Positions 37,497 to 49,737 of a stretch of 64,000 nt of DNA are shown here, one piece after another; the stretch's first letter is position 1, and every line of letters starts with the position of its first letter. Made by a program: the position numbers and the translations under genes. Below the pieces are notes generated by a model. It worked only from the letters and a program-made list of their open reading frames with translations, was not told the DNA's origin and did not search any database. Source of the stretch: Saksenaea vasiformis B4078 (lineage: Eukaryota; Mucoromycota; Mucoromycetes; Mucorales; Saksenaeaceae); contig JNDT01002331.1 in assembly GCA_000697055.1 (NCBI GenBank), positions 124,001 to 188,000 of the forward strand, given 5' to 3'.

Positions 37497-39813
37497 CTAT
37501 GAATGACCGTTGCAGAAAGTTTTCCTTTGAGAGTCATTCCTTGCTTGATCTATGTTACTGCAAACGACAGGGAAGCCATTTTGTTCTGGCGTAGCGCGGC
37601 GTTTCGATAAGCCCATCTGTCCATTTAGGTCGTTTTTCACGTTGACTATGCTGTAGCGTCGGTGCTTCGTTGCTGACATGCGGTTTGGATCGACTTCATC
37701 ACCACCTTGTAAACCGCCAGTACCCATGATGACCCAATTGACTGTACCATGGCGAAGGCTATGACAATAGTCGGATGGAAAATGATCATTGAAGAAAAAT
37801 GGGAATATTGCACGGAATAATATACGCATCCATGTTTCGTTTCCCAGTCGCCGGATAACGTGGATGTTTAGGAGACCTGATAGGTGGAGATAAGAAATAG
37901 GACGGAGTGGCACAGGCTCATTAGTGTATGGATTGGGAGGGTATATGGTAATATTGTATGCCGAATCTATAAAAACCAACGTGCCCGGAGAGGTACTAGA
38001 TCAAGAAGCGAAAAACTGTTTGGTGACACGTAGGGATATGCGCAGACTGCTTCTTACTCATATTGAAACCAAAAAGGGACCCTTGAAATAATATCTAGAA
38101 GAAGAAGAAAGCAGGTTGTTCATTCAATATCCGGAAGACAACTGAAGATGGGACGCACCGTTGTTGTATACATGATGGAACATCTTGCTCGTCATATGTG
38201 GCCGGAATATCTTTGCAAACTCCGCATTTCCGATTTTTGGTTGCCCGTAGGTATAAAGACCACCAAAATGCTGCAAAAGGGAACTATTGGATTGTAACAT
38301 CTTGGCTAGAAAGACTTGCTCTGGGTATAAGCTTTTCCTTTCGCGTTGGAAAAATTTATTTTTATGTCTGTACGTACTTGTTCCTAGAGCGCCGCCCAGA
38401 GAATGTCCCGTAATAAATAAACGCTTCTTCCGCCTTCGTCCCTGAGAAAGGGTATCCTGATGGTAACCTTGACTAAATGGTTTTGATGTAGTATCGTGGA
38501 CACAATGGTGACTGATCAAGGAGAGTATGTATTTTTCAGCTTGCGCGTACATACTGTATGTTCGAATATCAGCATCATGACCTAGGAAACTATATTTTAA
38601 AAAAAAGAAATAGGTACCATCAGTTCTTTTGAGACATATACTTTCTTTGTTCGATTTACCTACTGTCCACCGGTTCAGCCACATGTTGAAACAGATTTGA
38701 GGTAAGGAATTGGACGATTTTAATAGCTGCCTGAAAGGCTGATACAATGGTCCGGTACAACGATGTATTCCTCAGTTCAATATGTACTGTGGCTTCTGGT
38801 ATTTTTGCTGAGACTGGTGGTCGTGGATCACCCATAGCTTCCCAAAATCCTTTATGCACTTTGCCCATGGGACCCAAGGTCCCGTGGATGTCACCCATCA
38901 TGATGTTAATGTTCGTCAAGTAGTTGCCAATATTAAGCGGGTTCGTCCCCCGAAACACCAGTAGAATGTCATCGTCCTTTTCCACAATAAAGGCGCAAAT
39001 ATTCTAACAGAAAAGGGAAGGTTTTAGCAGTTTGATACATTTCGAACTGTCTAAAAGCTATTTACATGGTATGCCATAGGACAAAAGGTTCTGGCAACAT
39101 CAAAGCCAGCTTTCTCTAGTTCGTACTTGATAACATCGGTATCTTCGTAGGCCAACTTGCTTGCCACTGCTAAGGTGTACGCCAGCGGTAAGGAGTATCT
39201 TGGTCGTTTCAGCAGATGTGTCAAAGAATCAGCATCTCCTCGGATATTGGTATGATGCTTTCGTTCGTTAAATAGTTCCTTATCCTCGAGGTTGCGAGTC
39301 CGTGGGATGGTATCGTCGAAGATCAACATTGTTGGATCCATGGCATTAATGATAGCTATGTTAAAGCAGATAATCAGTAAGAGCAAAAGCCTCTAGGTCT
39401 ACATGTATACAGTAGTTCCGTTGCGTGGGATGGCGACCAACAAAGAACCTTAAGACACCGCGTAGGATACGATCACTTAACAATAACATCACAAAACTGG
39501 AAAAGAAGCAGCATCGGATCATTGTCGAGATGATCGGCCCGACAATCGTGCTTCCCGATAGATATGTCGACAGTGGCTGTAGAATATCATGGAATCTGCG
39601 CAGCGTACCAAAAAGAACTGGTGTTGTATGTTTGTACGTTTTATAACCAAGAAACAAAAATGTTGACAACCCCATCAAGATAAATGAGATTGTAAGCAAT
39701 AAACCACCTAGCGCGATCTGATCCTGTCCGACAGCATAGAGTCCGCATAACGTCGGGATAGAGGATACCAGGAAGGATACCCCAAAGTAAAGTCTATTTC
39801 TTCCATTTGCCAT
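37497..39813 (-). CDS. Class 3 lipase with N-terminal membrane segments
   Basis: About 620-650 residues in about eight exons. The first exon (to about 39413) encodes several hydrophobic helices (YFGVSFLVSSIPTLCGLYAV, IALGGLLLTISFILMGLSTFLFLG, MIRCCFFSSFVMLLLS). The lipase domain follows: LAYTLAVASKLAYEDTDVI, DILLVFRGTNP, KVHKGFWEAM, nucleophile LFITGHSLGGAL, and LYTYGQPKIGNAEF. The acid residue NNDIISRVPFWFQYD is restored only by a 63 bp intron near 38094-38156 and another near 37997-38055. Then come GTLVFIDSAYNITIYPPNP and SDYCHSLRHG, holding the putative catalytic His. The gene is complete despite in-frame stops in the unspliced DNA. It likely acts on membrane or storage lipids; the substrate is unknown. 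Confidence 0.9.
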
Positions 39814-40732
39814 CTTCCCGTCCTAGCTACATCAGGGAAAAAGAGAAGGGGAAAAGCAACCTGTATTTGTACCTGCGATGCTCATTTTGTGGGGTGTATC
39901 ACAACTCACATGGCTTGGCGGAGACAATAATCGTCATGCTTGAGTGGAAAGATGCCTTTTTCACATGCACCATCAGCATATCAGTTGACCTGCCGCAGTG
40001 ACACTATGCCCAGCATTTAAGGATCCAGGGCGCCATCCCAACTCGCGAGTATTTAACCAATCAGATCCAGGGCTCCAGATAGTAATACTTAACGGTTGTC
40101 CATCGAAGAGATGACCATTGAGGCCCGATCGACTAACTGCTAATTTGAGAAATATTACTTCATTATCAACCACGCCATTTTCTACGTTCTATACAAATAT
40201 GATGCAAATCCAACAAAAATAGATCGTCATCTGGCCAGTCAATCGACTTGATTGATGCCTTCTAAAAAAGGAGAAAATTAGCGTTGGACTTCGTGGCTTT
40301 GCTCACGATGCCAGCAACGCTACGCTTTTCCATCATAGAATTCTTTTAAATCATATAAAAGATGTACAGGAAACAATTTATGATACATCCATAGGGTCTT
40401 TATCTAAGAGAAAGCTGCAAAATATCCTATTGTATAGCGCACTTCCTCCTAACAACGTGAAATAGGACCACCATCCTTTACCCGGGCAGGAGATGTACGC
40501 TTTTTAAGTACTCCTCAAATTATGTTCCGACGTATCCAGCATTCGATCAACATTGCAGCTATCCAATTCCATTCCAGTTGCGGTTGCCAATTTTTTGGGT
40601 TTGCTACTCGATCATCGTATAGTCTCCAGCATCAATGCGAAAACATACTGCATAGCGCACTGTGACGTGCGATGCAAATAACTTTAATCTCAATTTCAAT
40701 TTCTTCGCCAGCGTTGCGAGACACAATACAGA
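39814..40732. other. Divergent intergenic region (lipase / TFIIIC subunit)
   Basis: About 920 bp with only short ORFs. No known repeat copy or RNA gene was recognised. Confidence 0.45.
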
Positions 40733-41437
40733 ATGGATAGATCACCGAAATCAGAGTATGACATGGACATGGATATGGACATGAACACGGATACAGACGA
40801 GTATGAAGAAGAGGTAGAATAAGTTCATGCAACCTTATTTTCATGAGGTTTCCTTCCAAGAATGAATCCTGATTATACGCGTTAGTCTACATATGCCATT
40901 TTCGATCTTGGTACGGAGATCTCCTCAGATGCATTGGAAAGATTAGTGCGTCTCAATAATGGTGTGGCCATCACGGTAAGCATCACTTTTATGCAATAAA
41001 TACATATTCATACGTTTGCATTTTGACAAGGGAATAGAAACGGGAAAGCCAATTATGCAAGTTGGAGGACAGTTTTTCGAGGGCACAATAGACGAATTTG
41101 TTGGTGACTCGTTATTATTTGAAATTAATGAGCGAAAGGCAGAGACATCAGGTATGTGGCTGACACAACAAAAAATAGACATGTTTTTATTCTTCTATCA
41201 GGTCTTTTGCCAATATTGACATCCATGAGGGATGACGATACTCCAAGACAACCGCGCATCACTATGGCATACAGCAATACAGTAAACAAACTATTTAAGT
41301 TTGAAAAGGTGGAGTTGACTGAAAAGGGAGATGAAACATCAAAAGAAGACACGAAAGTCGAAAGTAGTACAGCAGCAACTCAAGAAGAGGATTACAGGGA
41401 TGTTGATTTCTCGAAATCCTTTTTACCCGCACCATGA
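40733..41437 (+). CDS. TFIIIC small subunit, triple-barrel domain (GTF3C6/tau55-like)
   Basis: TFIIIC recruits RNA polymerase III machinery to tRNA genes. The first exon is very acidic, with alternating Met-Asp (EYDMDMDMDMNTDTDEYEEE). After an intron at about 40815-40889 the triple-barrel domain follows: TYAIFDLGTEISSDAL, then TGKPIMQVGGQFFEGTIDEFVGDSLLFEI, the family's most conserved part. After a further intron (41151-41201) the remainder runs to KLFKFEKVELTEKGDE and an acidic tail ending VDFSKSFLPAP. About 170-180 residues, comparable to other small TFIIIC subunits. Domain confidence is good; exact orthology (human GTF3C6, yeast Tfc7 C-terminus) is inferred. Confidence 0.82.
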
Positions 41438-42827
41438 TAACCAAATAAAAGTCATTTTTTCATTTTCTTTATCATATTTTAGAGGTGTGCTACACACTAT
41501 TGCACCAAAGCTTCAGAGGTAGAAGAACTACCTAAGCCGCTGCACCCAGTGTGCACCATTTTTTCCTTCTGCAATTATTGGACGAAGACGCTGTATCAAC
41601 GACAACCAGCCGAGGCTAATTATCTCACGCGCATGCTTTTATAATTAATTGGTAAAATAAGCGTTAAGAAAAAACAGCCCTTTTGCCGACTTTTGCTGGC
41701 TTTATATAGCCGTTGGAATTTTTTTTTTTTTTGCGTGACTCTCTCGTTTTTTAAATTCAGAAACACCGCTGGATGGAAGACCCATCCTTCTGGAAGCTTT
41801 TCAGTTGGCGACCGTGGCTACGCATCGACAGGACAATTAGAAAATAGTCCGTTGAAGAGAATATCTCCCAAAATCATTTGATATATGTGAGGTATCAATG
41901 ACAATTTCATTTCACAAGAACCTACACGAAAGGAGAAGGCAGTTCTAGAGAAGTTGCGCATTCTGCATTTGAAATCGTCGCTTGTAACCATACACACCGT
42001 AATTTTCAACATCTCCTATAGATTAAATACCCTCCGTTTGGATGTCTCCGTCGCTCTGATGAACACCTCAAATACATAAGGTACATGAAGTCATTCATGA
42101 AGCCTAGCGGAGTAGTCACTGATGGTCTTCGTCGCTGAGTTCGTGTGGAAAAGGTATACTCGAACTAAAGTTTTCGGCATAAAGACCGAAGGCACAGGCA
42201 CAGGCACCTCATCCTGTATGTTTTACTACTCCGAAAAAGATAAAAACGGCCACGATCTTGTACGATTTATGTTCACCGCTTTAAGTGATAACCTGTGTGA
42301 TGGTTCGATTGTAACATATAGTCTATCACTGCTCTAATGAATAAGCATCCTATGTTCGGGCGAAGAAACTGCCTATGATTGAAGAATATATCATTGAAAT
42401 TGACTTGGGACGCGTGAATTTCCAGTTGATCGGAACAAATCAGATCTTCATAATGGAGAACAAATGATGAAGCATAAGCGGTTGTTAGACGACTGAGGAA
42501 TTTAAGTCGTTGTTTGCAAACGCGTTATATGAATGCGCTTGTGTACAGAATGGTGGCACTGCCATGAACAGGATAAAGCAATATCTCAATACCTGCCTTG
42601 TCGCCTAATCCCTCTCAGACTCCTGTCAATCTTAATCTTTATACCGACTGGAAATTCTGTTTCGTCCTTTGACGTGTTTGAGGCAACCTTCAGGCGCAGC
42701 AAGCCGGCGCGTAGCCAAAACCGCCACGCTTGAAGTCCTCGTGACGTCAGTGGTGATCTCCTCTTTTGTGATTGGATTAAGCAATTCCTTGGCGCTGTCT
42801 CGTTCCCCAAACGTTGGTATCGCGAAT
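41438..42827. other. Intergenic region upstream of HID1
   Basis: About 1.4 kb. A short plus-strand stretch at 41771-41845 reads MEDPSFWKLFSWRPWLRIDRTIRK and stop, unusually Trp-rich, preceded by a splice-acceptor-like ttcag. No linked exon could be found. Other ORFs (for example minus 42586-42907) mirror the HID1 leader and are unsupported. Confidence 0.4.
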
Positions 42828-45800
42828 ATGGGTGCGACAGACAGTAAATTAGCATTCCGGAAAAGCGTATTCCGATTATTTGAGGAAGAAGTATGCTCCA
42901 TCGTCATAGTAAATTAGGTTAACATTCATGCTCTATTCTCAGAACATTCCTGTTGACGCGGACGACTACTGGTCTCTGGTAAGAAGTGCTAGAATAGGGG
43001 TCATAAAGACTAGACACTGTTCTTTTTCCTAGTTTTGGACACTTCCTGAAACTGCAGACGATGTATTCTCCCTGGTGGGTACGAGCGATATCCGTCGGGC
43101 GCGAGATACTGCCAGAGAGAATCTGGAGACCTTGATCGACAAGGTAAAACCTTAAAGCTACAGATAATGGGACTGGCCGATTTACCTTATTGTAGCTGAT
43201 CAATCAAATGGATGAAATTGTTCACACATCTAATTTTCCTTCCACACAACATTCTATCGGCCATCTTCTGAACTGCTGCCGGGTGCTTACCCGAATCATG
43301 CCGCATGTGTTTGAAAATCCAGAGTGCGCCGAATGGGAAGACAGATTTTTTTGGACCCCACGTTCTGTGGAACGATCGCCATCGGGAGAGGTAAAGTGTT
43401 CTGATAGAATGATCTGTCCGTTTTACCAATAACGCCGAAAAAGGGGAGCGCTGGTGACTCCGCCGACCAAAAGCCGCACCCTCAGTATGATACACTGCCG
43501 CCTCGTGGAGAGATGCTTCTGACATGTGAGGAAACGTGATCTATTTTGTTTCACCACTAACTTTCCTTCTACTTCCTATTCTTGATTTCCTTCTTGTATG
43601 AATAGTGACTCTGCGATGCCTGTTCCTAGCAGGATTCACAATACCAACTACTATGGGAACGGCAGAATCGCGCGTTAGCTACGTGATTTGGGAAACAGGT
43701 GTCGGATCGTCGACGCCGATCGGCTCATTCAGAGACAACGATATACATCGTACCGAGGTGCTACGCCTGTTGACTGTGTTGCTATCAAAATCTATGTACA
43801 TTCCACCCTCCCAAGTTCTGTCGAAAGAAGATCCTTGGTTGCATTTTATTGTCACGCGAACCGAACGCCAAGTCACCTTGGCTTTACTTTGCAGTTTGCT
43901 GAACACCGCATGCAGATATAATCCCTTGGGATGGGGAGTGCCATACAATCACGTTGTCTTCACTGATACGCGAGAGCAGCTTGTAGCAGTCTGCCTTCGT
44001 GTTCTACTAGTGATTTTAGATTATCACTCACCTCAGGCAGCCAACGTAATAAGACAAAACGACCAGGCAACCCCGACATCTGAAATCACCACGGGAGTGG
44101 AGATTCGCGATCCCGAGAAACGCATGCTAGCCGAAAACGATGCAGCAGGAGCAGGAGCAGGAGAACCTGAACAGGATGAAACACAAGAACCAACCGACAA
44201 TGCCTTCAGACATTATCTGTCTAAATTACATCGTGCACAAGATTTCCAATTCTTAATTGATGGTATTTACCGTATCCTGAGCAACCCGATGCAGGTGAAC
44301 TATTTTCCCAAACTAGACAGTGGCATGCTTATAACCAGGAACGGATAGGCAAACAGCACATATCTTCCGGGATCCACAAAACGTGTGCGATGCCACGTCG
44401 AAATGATGATGCTTTGCTGGAAAATCTTAGAAATCAATTCAGTAAGAAAGAAAGGAAGAATCGAGGATGCTTACTTGCTGAACTTGTACTACTGCGTCTT
44501 TTAGCGGTTTAGAAATTATTTGATGGACACAGAGAGAGCGTTGGATCTGATGGTGGTTTTAATTTATCATGCCGTGGAAAACAAGCTAAATCCAGGTTGG
44601 TGGTCCATCCTTGTTAAAGCTGGATAATATACTGACATATGAAACAGCTCAAGTGGGACTTGTCCGCATGTGTACCTTCATCCTGCAAACGCTGTCCTCT
44701 GATCGAGCATTTGGCGTCAAACTTAACAAACCATTCGATGGCCACTCTTCTCTTCCGACGACTGTTCGGATACCGGCGTTTCATGGAACTTATGCAGATT
44801 TCCTCATTATTGTAAAAGAGATGCAAAGCTAGAATTATGTTATATGACTAACAGTGCGTTAGTCCATCTTCTCACTCATCGCTACCTCACGAGGTTCCTT
44901 GTCAACACTTTATCCGGCCATGGTCTTGACGATCACGAATGTGTCGCCTTATCTGAAAAACCTCTCCGTGACTTCGACAAGTAAGCTTCTGGCATTATTT
45001 GGATCCATTTCGGCCCCAGGATTTTTGTTAGCAGACGAGGTCAATCACCGCTTGGTGGGGTACCTACTGGAAGCGTTCAACAATATCATCCAATATCAAT
45101 TCTCGGGTATCTTGCCACGGATAAATGTTCATTTCTTAATAAGGATTTTTAGATAACCCAAATCTGGTATATACCATTGTGCGAAATCACGCCAAGTTTG
45201 AAAAACTGCGTGATTTTACCTTGGAGAATGCTGTAGCAGAAATAGAACGTCTACGCCAGTTGAAGGATGAGAAAATGCGTCGCGTAAGCGCAGCCGCAGC
45301 TGCAACGACCGTACCCGCTTCACCACGATTGTCAGCGCAGGGAAATAACGCCACTGCATCTGCAGTGTCCAGCGAACCTGCAGCAGAAGAATTGTCCGAA
45401 AAGGCTAAAGGCAAACTGCCTGAAGGCAACAACAGGATTTCTCGACAGTCTAGTCAATCTAGTCTTCCTGGTATGCCGCAACGACAACCCAGTGCATCTT
45501 CTATGATGTCCACGGGTAGCCTTCTGCCTGGCGCAAAGAATGGCTTTATCCCAACCGAAGACTGGGTACATTACTCTTAACGGAAGTTAGACATATTCCA
45601 CGTTCTGACTGCTTGCAATTTCTTAGGTTTACAAATGGCATTCTGAGCTTCCATTACAGCCTATTCTAACGCTTTTGGATAACCTGATCCAACAAGTCGA
45701 AGACATGTGTACAACACAGTCGTTAACGACGGACCAACAGGTGTTAGACTTTTTACGTGGCATAACACTTGTGGGCATCTTGCCGCCTCCCCAGCCTATT

Positions 45801-46019
45801 TTTATTCGAAAGTTCCAGTGGGGCGAAGCTTTGGTGATCTGGTTCCGGAGCATGTTGTGGGGTCAGGCGTACGTGTCATCCATTAGTTCTTACGGACCTT
45901 GGAACGGAACGCAGGTCAAGCTCTTCCAGATTAAGCAGCAAATTACCAATCAAAACGGCGAACCTACTTCATCACCCCGTACTTCTGTTTCACAGTCCCG
46001 ACCAGCTACTGTTTATTAA
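42828..46019 (+). CDS. HID1: HID1 domain protein (Golgi/dense-core vesicle sorting)
   Basis: HID1 family proteins are N-myristoylated peripheral Golgi proteins acting in secretory cargo sorting. The start MGATDSKLAFRKSVFRLFEEE keeps Gly2 and Ser5 for myristoylation. Family segments across about nine exons: DDYWSLFWTLPETADDVFSLV, DIRRARDTARENLETLI, LLNCCRVLTRIMPHVFE, YVIWETGVG, and HRTEVLRLLTVLLSKSMYIPPS. Then DPWLHFI, LALLCSLLNTACRYNPLGWGVPYNH, LSKLHRAQDFQFLIDGIYRILSNPM, LTITNVSPYLKNLSVTS, LLEAFNNIIQYQFS and VLDFLRGITLVGILPPPQPIFIRKFQW. Last are WFRSMLWGQAY and VKLFQIKQ. About 890 residues, near the animal length. Ser/Ala-rich insertions lie near 45290-45530. The family is missing from budding yeast, so its retention here is informative. 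Confidence 0.95.
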
Positions 46020-46035
46020 AGACACCTTTACGCTA

Positions 46036-46110
46036 AGTTGTATAAATTTTGCGTCCATGAAGATTTGATTTTTCGGAAGCGCAGACTTGGTTTTCAGTCA
46101 ATGCAAGTTG
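46036..46110. repeat. Short derivative of the foldback element, 3' of HID1
   Basis: Contains taaattttgcgtccatgaag, matching the inner part of the left arm at 58591-58620. About 35 bp later comes cttggttttcag, resembling the inner part of the right arm (ttggtttccag). It begins 17 bp after the HID1 stop codon. It could be an internally deleted copy; the match is short, so this is tentative. Confidence 0.4.
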
Positions 46111-46215
46111 ACATTTCAGGCAACGCAAACGTTGTTTCAGGAAAAAAGAAACAGTAGTGCGTTCTGGTTCACATGTATAAAGAAAACAATGCGTGATAGT
46201 GACTATGGAAGGTTT

Positions 46216-47951
46216 TTATTGCTTGTTTGCTTGTTGCTGTTCCCAGATCTTCTTTTCACACTGCTCAATCGTTGCGAGATTAGATCCCATTTTGTTCATG
46301 GTTTCCTGATATTCCTCTTCTTCTACTGAATCATAGACGATACCGCCGCCAGCTACAATCATGACCCCGTTTCCTTTAGCAACTCATAGCACACTTTGAT
46401 CTCCTTACCTTGTAGATACGCAACCCCGTCCTTGAACAACATGCTACGGATAGCAATGCAGGTATCCATGTCACCAGAGTAGTCAAAATGACCGACAGAT
46501 CTAAACGGAGAACCGAGGTTACCCACTAGAAAACGAGATAAGAGGAAGATTACCCTGCATAGACACCTCGCTTTTCTTTTTCCAGCTTTCGGATTAATTC
46601 GACGGCTCTAATTTTAGGTGCACCAGAAACGGTTCCTGCGGGGAAAACGGCGCGGAAGGCATCAAATGGAGTCTTGTCCTCACGTAATTCTCCCGACACG
46701 TTGGACACAATATGCATAACATGGGAATAATACTCAATCTGCATCAGCTTATCGACTTTGACAGACTCGGGTTTGCACACACGGTTGATATCGTTACGAC
46801 CAAGATCGACCAACATGACGTGTTCAGCACGTTCCTTTGGATCTTTCAGTAAGTCCTCAGCCAGTTCCTGGTCTTCTTTTGCATTCTTTCCGCGCTTTCG
46901 TGTACCAGCGATGGGATGTGTGTAAGCAATTCTATCTTGAACCTTTGTGAGCATTTCAGGTGATGCGCCGACAATGACAAAGTCTTTCAGGTTGACGTGG
47001 AACATGTAAGGTGAAGGATTAAGTGAGCGCAGATGACGGTAAACATTGAAGGGGTGAAGCGACGTTGGGCGAGCGAGACGCTGCGAGGGGACAGTCTGAA
47101 AGATGTCGCCTTCTTTGATGTGATGTTTAAGAGTGGATACAAATTCCATATAACCTTCTTTGCCGACATTGGAGGTGTGTTTGTTGCCAAGGACAACGGG
47201 CGGTTGCGGGATGGCTGGTACGTGAGGATCGTTCAGGAGGGTGAAGGTGCATTCAATTTCATCTGCAGCCTTCAAGTATTCTTTCCGAACGGCCTCAGGA
47301 TCGGTTGCATCGCTTCGGAAATGTGACACGACATTGACAATCTGACGGACGCGATCAAAAATAACCAGTGTGTCACACAACATGAATACGGCATCGGGAA
47401 TACCCAATGGATCTTTTAGATCACCCTTGATACTGGGTTCAAAATATTGAAAACAATCGAATCCGATGTATCCCACCGCACCACCTAGAAGTCTCAACGT
47501 GTGAATTTCTCTTGTCGCTTCCCATTTGTGATTTTTTACCTGTAAAACTGGGAAGTCCAGGAAGTTTAACATATCGGATAGCCTCTAATTCCTTCTCTAC
47601 CGCCACCAAGGGGTCTCCTTTAACGGCTTCATTAGGACCAACCTTGATCAATTTGTAAGGGTCTGGGCAGATAAGATAAGGTGAATGATATTGCAACAAT
47701 AACAATTACGTCAAAGCTCTCTTTTCTTTTTCTTTACCAGCGCCAATAAATGAATAACGGCCAATATTTTCCCCACCGGCAACTGACTCCAACAGGAATG
47801 AGTAGTCGCACTTGTCAGCAACCTTCAAGTAGGCAGAAACAGGTGTCAGGTAGTCTGCTTCAACTTCTGTATAGATAGGAATCGTGTTTCCTTGACCTGA
47901 TGCAACAATGGCCTGAACTTCTTCTAATGTCGGTTTCAACTTCAATGTCAT
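46216..47951 (-). CDS. TRP2: Anthranilate synthase component I
   Basis: Converts chorismate and ammonia or glutamine to anthranilate, the first committed step of tryptophan synthesis, with a TRP3-type glutaminase partner. The start is ATG at 47951. Visible features: the tryptophan feedback-site motif FLLESVAGGENIGRYSFIGA, LGGAVGYIGFDCFQYFE (across an intron), and EGYMEFVSTLKHHIKEGDIFQTVPSQR. The chorismate-binding core is PSPYMFHVNLKDFVIVGASPEML, HPIAGTRKRG, AEHVMLVDLGRNDINRVCKP, YYSHVMHIVSNV, FPAGTVSGAPKIRAVELI and CIAIRSMLF. The last exon gives AGGGIVYDSVEEEEYQETMNKMG and ends near QQQANKQ at 46216. About 510 residues, introns near 46559, 46410, 47540 and 47690. A Gcn4/CPC1 site lies just upstream. 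Confidence 0.96.
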
Positions 47952-48016
47952 TTCAAACAATAATAATAGTAGAAAGAGTAGGAGATAGAAGCACAGAACA
48001 TCTTATACAGAGCTTG

Positions 48017-48039
48017 TATATAATGACTCATCGCACGTG
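48017..48039 (-). promoter_or_regulatory. TRP2 promoter: TATA-like box, perfect Gcn4/CPC1 site and CACGTG
   Basis: The palindrome ATGACTCAT occupies 48023-48031, about 72 bp upstream of the TRP2 start codon. It is the optimal binding site of Gcn4/CPC1 bZIP activators of general amino acid control. A CACGTG E-box (Cbf1/Pho4-like core) follows at 48034-48039, and a gtatataat TATA-like stretch overlaps at 48017-48025. Regulation by amino acid starvation is inferred. Confidence 0.7.
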
Positions 48040-49359
48040 ACTGGATACGATGGGCGTGTTTTTTCTTAGCAAACGCAGAACCATGTTCTTTTCCTTGGTC
48101 CAATCAAAATGCGTCTTTATCCTGCCCTGCTCTCGATAACAATCAGGGTGCTTATTTCTGCACTTTTTCCATCTGTTGTTATAATTACCCGACTACTTTA
48201 AACACTTGAGACAAGCTATTTTTTACTCTGAGATCGAATTACGCCCCGCATAGAACTTCCACGCAGGTATTGCGTGCATTTGCGTTCTGTCAAGGGAAAA
48301 ACAAGGCTATCACTCTAGCTTATAGATGTTGTGAGATTGATTGAAAGGCTTGCCACAAAACTTTCGAACTGATTGCCAGCGGTAGGAACAACTACTCACC
48401 GCCATATTTAAGCTCCATTTGAAGCATTTTCCACGCAAATCTGAAACCGTATCTAGCTTTGTTTTTAGCTTCAGAGATACCTTTACAGGAACAGAGCCTA
48501 GCTCTTCGATATATGAAAGCTACAATGGGATCTATTGATACATAGCATGGGAGGCTTAATTTCACTGTAGCCAGGTTAAGCTAATCTGCCGAAGAGGTCA
48601 CTGTGTAATCTTAACTACCGCTTCAATTGCTCTACGTATAGCACTGTGCTGGTCCACCACACCTTGATCATGGGAATAGGACCTTTGAGTCATAATTAGA
48701 AGCGGAAACACCGATAGCTATGTGTCCGTGCGAGTGGGTAAAAGAAAAAAGGAGGCCTGTCTATCTTGTTACTGCTCGGTTTTCAGGAGATAAGACCGTG
48801 CACCTATTATTCGTGCGCCGCTTAGACAATGCAATACATTTGTGTGCATTCTACCGTCGTTCCCCAATAATGATTCAGTTCCCTGCCTGGCCTTGAAAAA
48901 AATAGACGATGGTGAAACGAATAGGATTACGATAAGGTTATATTCCTGCGATCTTATTTCTTGAATATCACCAAATCAATATGCGGATTGAAAGAGTAAG
49001 TATTGCGGCAAGTTCGACTATACTTAGTATATCGATTAAAGTTTGCATTTGACAGGGTTCTATTGCTCCACGTGGCAGTCACTAGACGTTTTCGCATGAT
49101 TTAGACTTCTCGCAGAATTGCTACTATCTGTCACAGACGAGTGTCAGCTCATGTCTCACACACACAGAGAAAGCCAAAGGATTACAACGAATACCACTCG
49201 TACACAACAAATATTGAAAAATCAACAGTCAAACAAAGACATAGGAAGAAGGAAAGGCGGAAAACTGACTTGCATGCAAGAGGAGCGCACTGGACGGCTT
49301 TTTTTATATCCCGCGCTTGTGCCACTTCGGTACGTGTTCTTTTACTTCTTGACAACTTC
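48040..49359. other. Intergenic region between TRP2 and the Apq12-like gene
   Basis: About 1.3 kb with no ORF of substance except the unsupported upstream extension of the Apq12-like frame. No repeat family recognised in this window is present. Confidence 0.45.
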
Positions 49360-49737
49360 ATGGATCCTTCAACTGTGGACGCTCTTCTCAACGCGTCACG
49401 AACTCTTACATCTGCATACGCATACCTTTATGAACAATACCAACATGTCGATCTGAATTCAGTTCCTCTGCTAGATCAAGTAATGGCAGCATGGACCGTC
49501 ATGTTTCAAACCCTGTGGAAACAGCTCTACCAGTTCTCCCAGTCTTTACCATTGCAACAATCAAATCTTCTCACCATATTCTTGCTCCTTGTCATCCTTT
49601 ATATCGTCTATTGTATCGTCATAGCCATGTTACAATGGTTGTGGCGACTTGTCTACGGTTTTGTCAGGTTCAGCCTTCTCATGGCTATCCTAGCTACTTT
49701 GGTGTATGCGGTCCAACAGAAGATGTATGAACAATAA
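49360..49737 (+). CDS. Apq12-like nuclear envelope/ER membrane protein
   Basis: Single exon, 125 residues from the ATG at 49360. The N-terminal half is helical and soluble (DPSTVDALLNASRTLTSAYAYLYEQYQ). The C-terminal half has two membrane helices: LLTIFLLLVILYIVYCIVIAM, then FSLLMAILATLVYAV, joined by a short loop with Trp and Arg (LQWLWRLVYGFVRF). This layout resembles Apq12, which affects nuclear pore assembly and nuclear envelope lipid balance. The in-frame extension to 49141 is His/Lys-rich and looks like 5' UTR, so I chose the internal Met. The assignment is from topology and residue pattern. Confidence 0.55.
   Translation: MDPSTVDALLNASRTLTSAYAYLYEQYQHVDLNSVPLLDQVMAAWTVMFQTLWKQLYQFSQSLPLQQSNLLTIFLLLVILYIVYCIVIAMLQWLWRLVYGFVRFSLLMAILATLVYAVQQKMYEQ

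Noticed and set aside
49141..49359. In-frame N-terminal extension of the Apq12-like ORF
   Set aside because: Composition (His/Lys/Arg/Thr-rich) looks like translated 5' UTR, and the internal Met at 49360 gives the expected family length.
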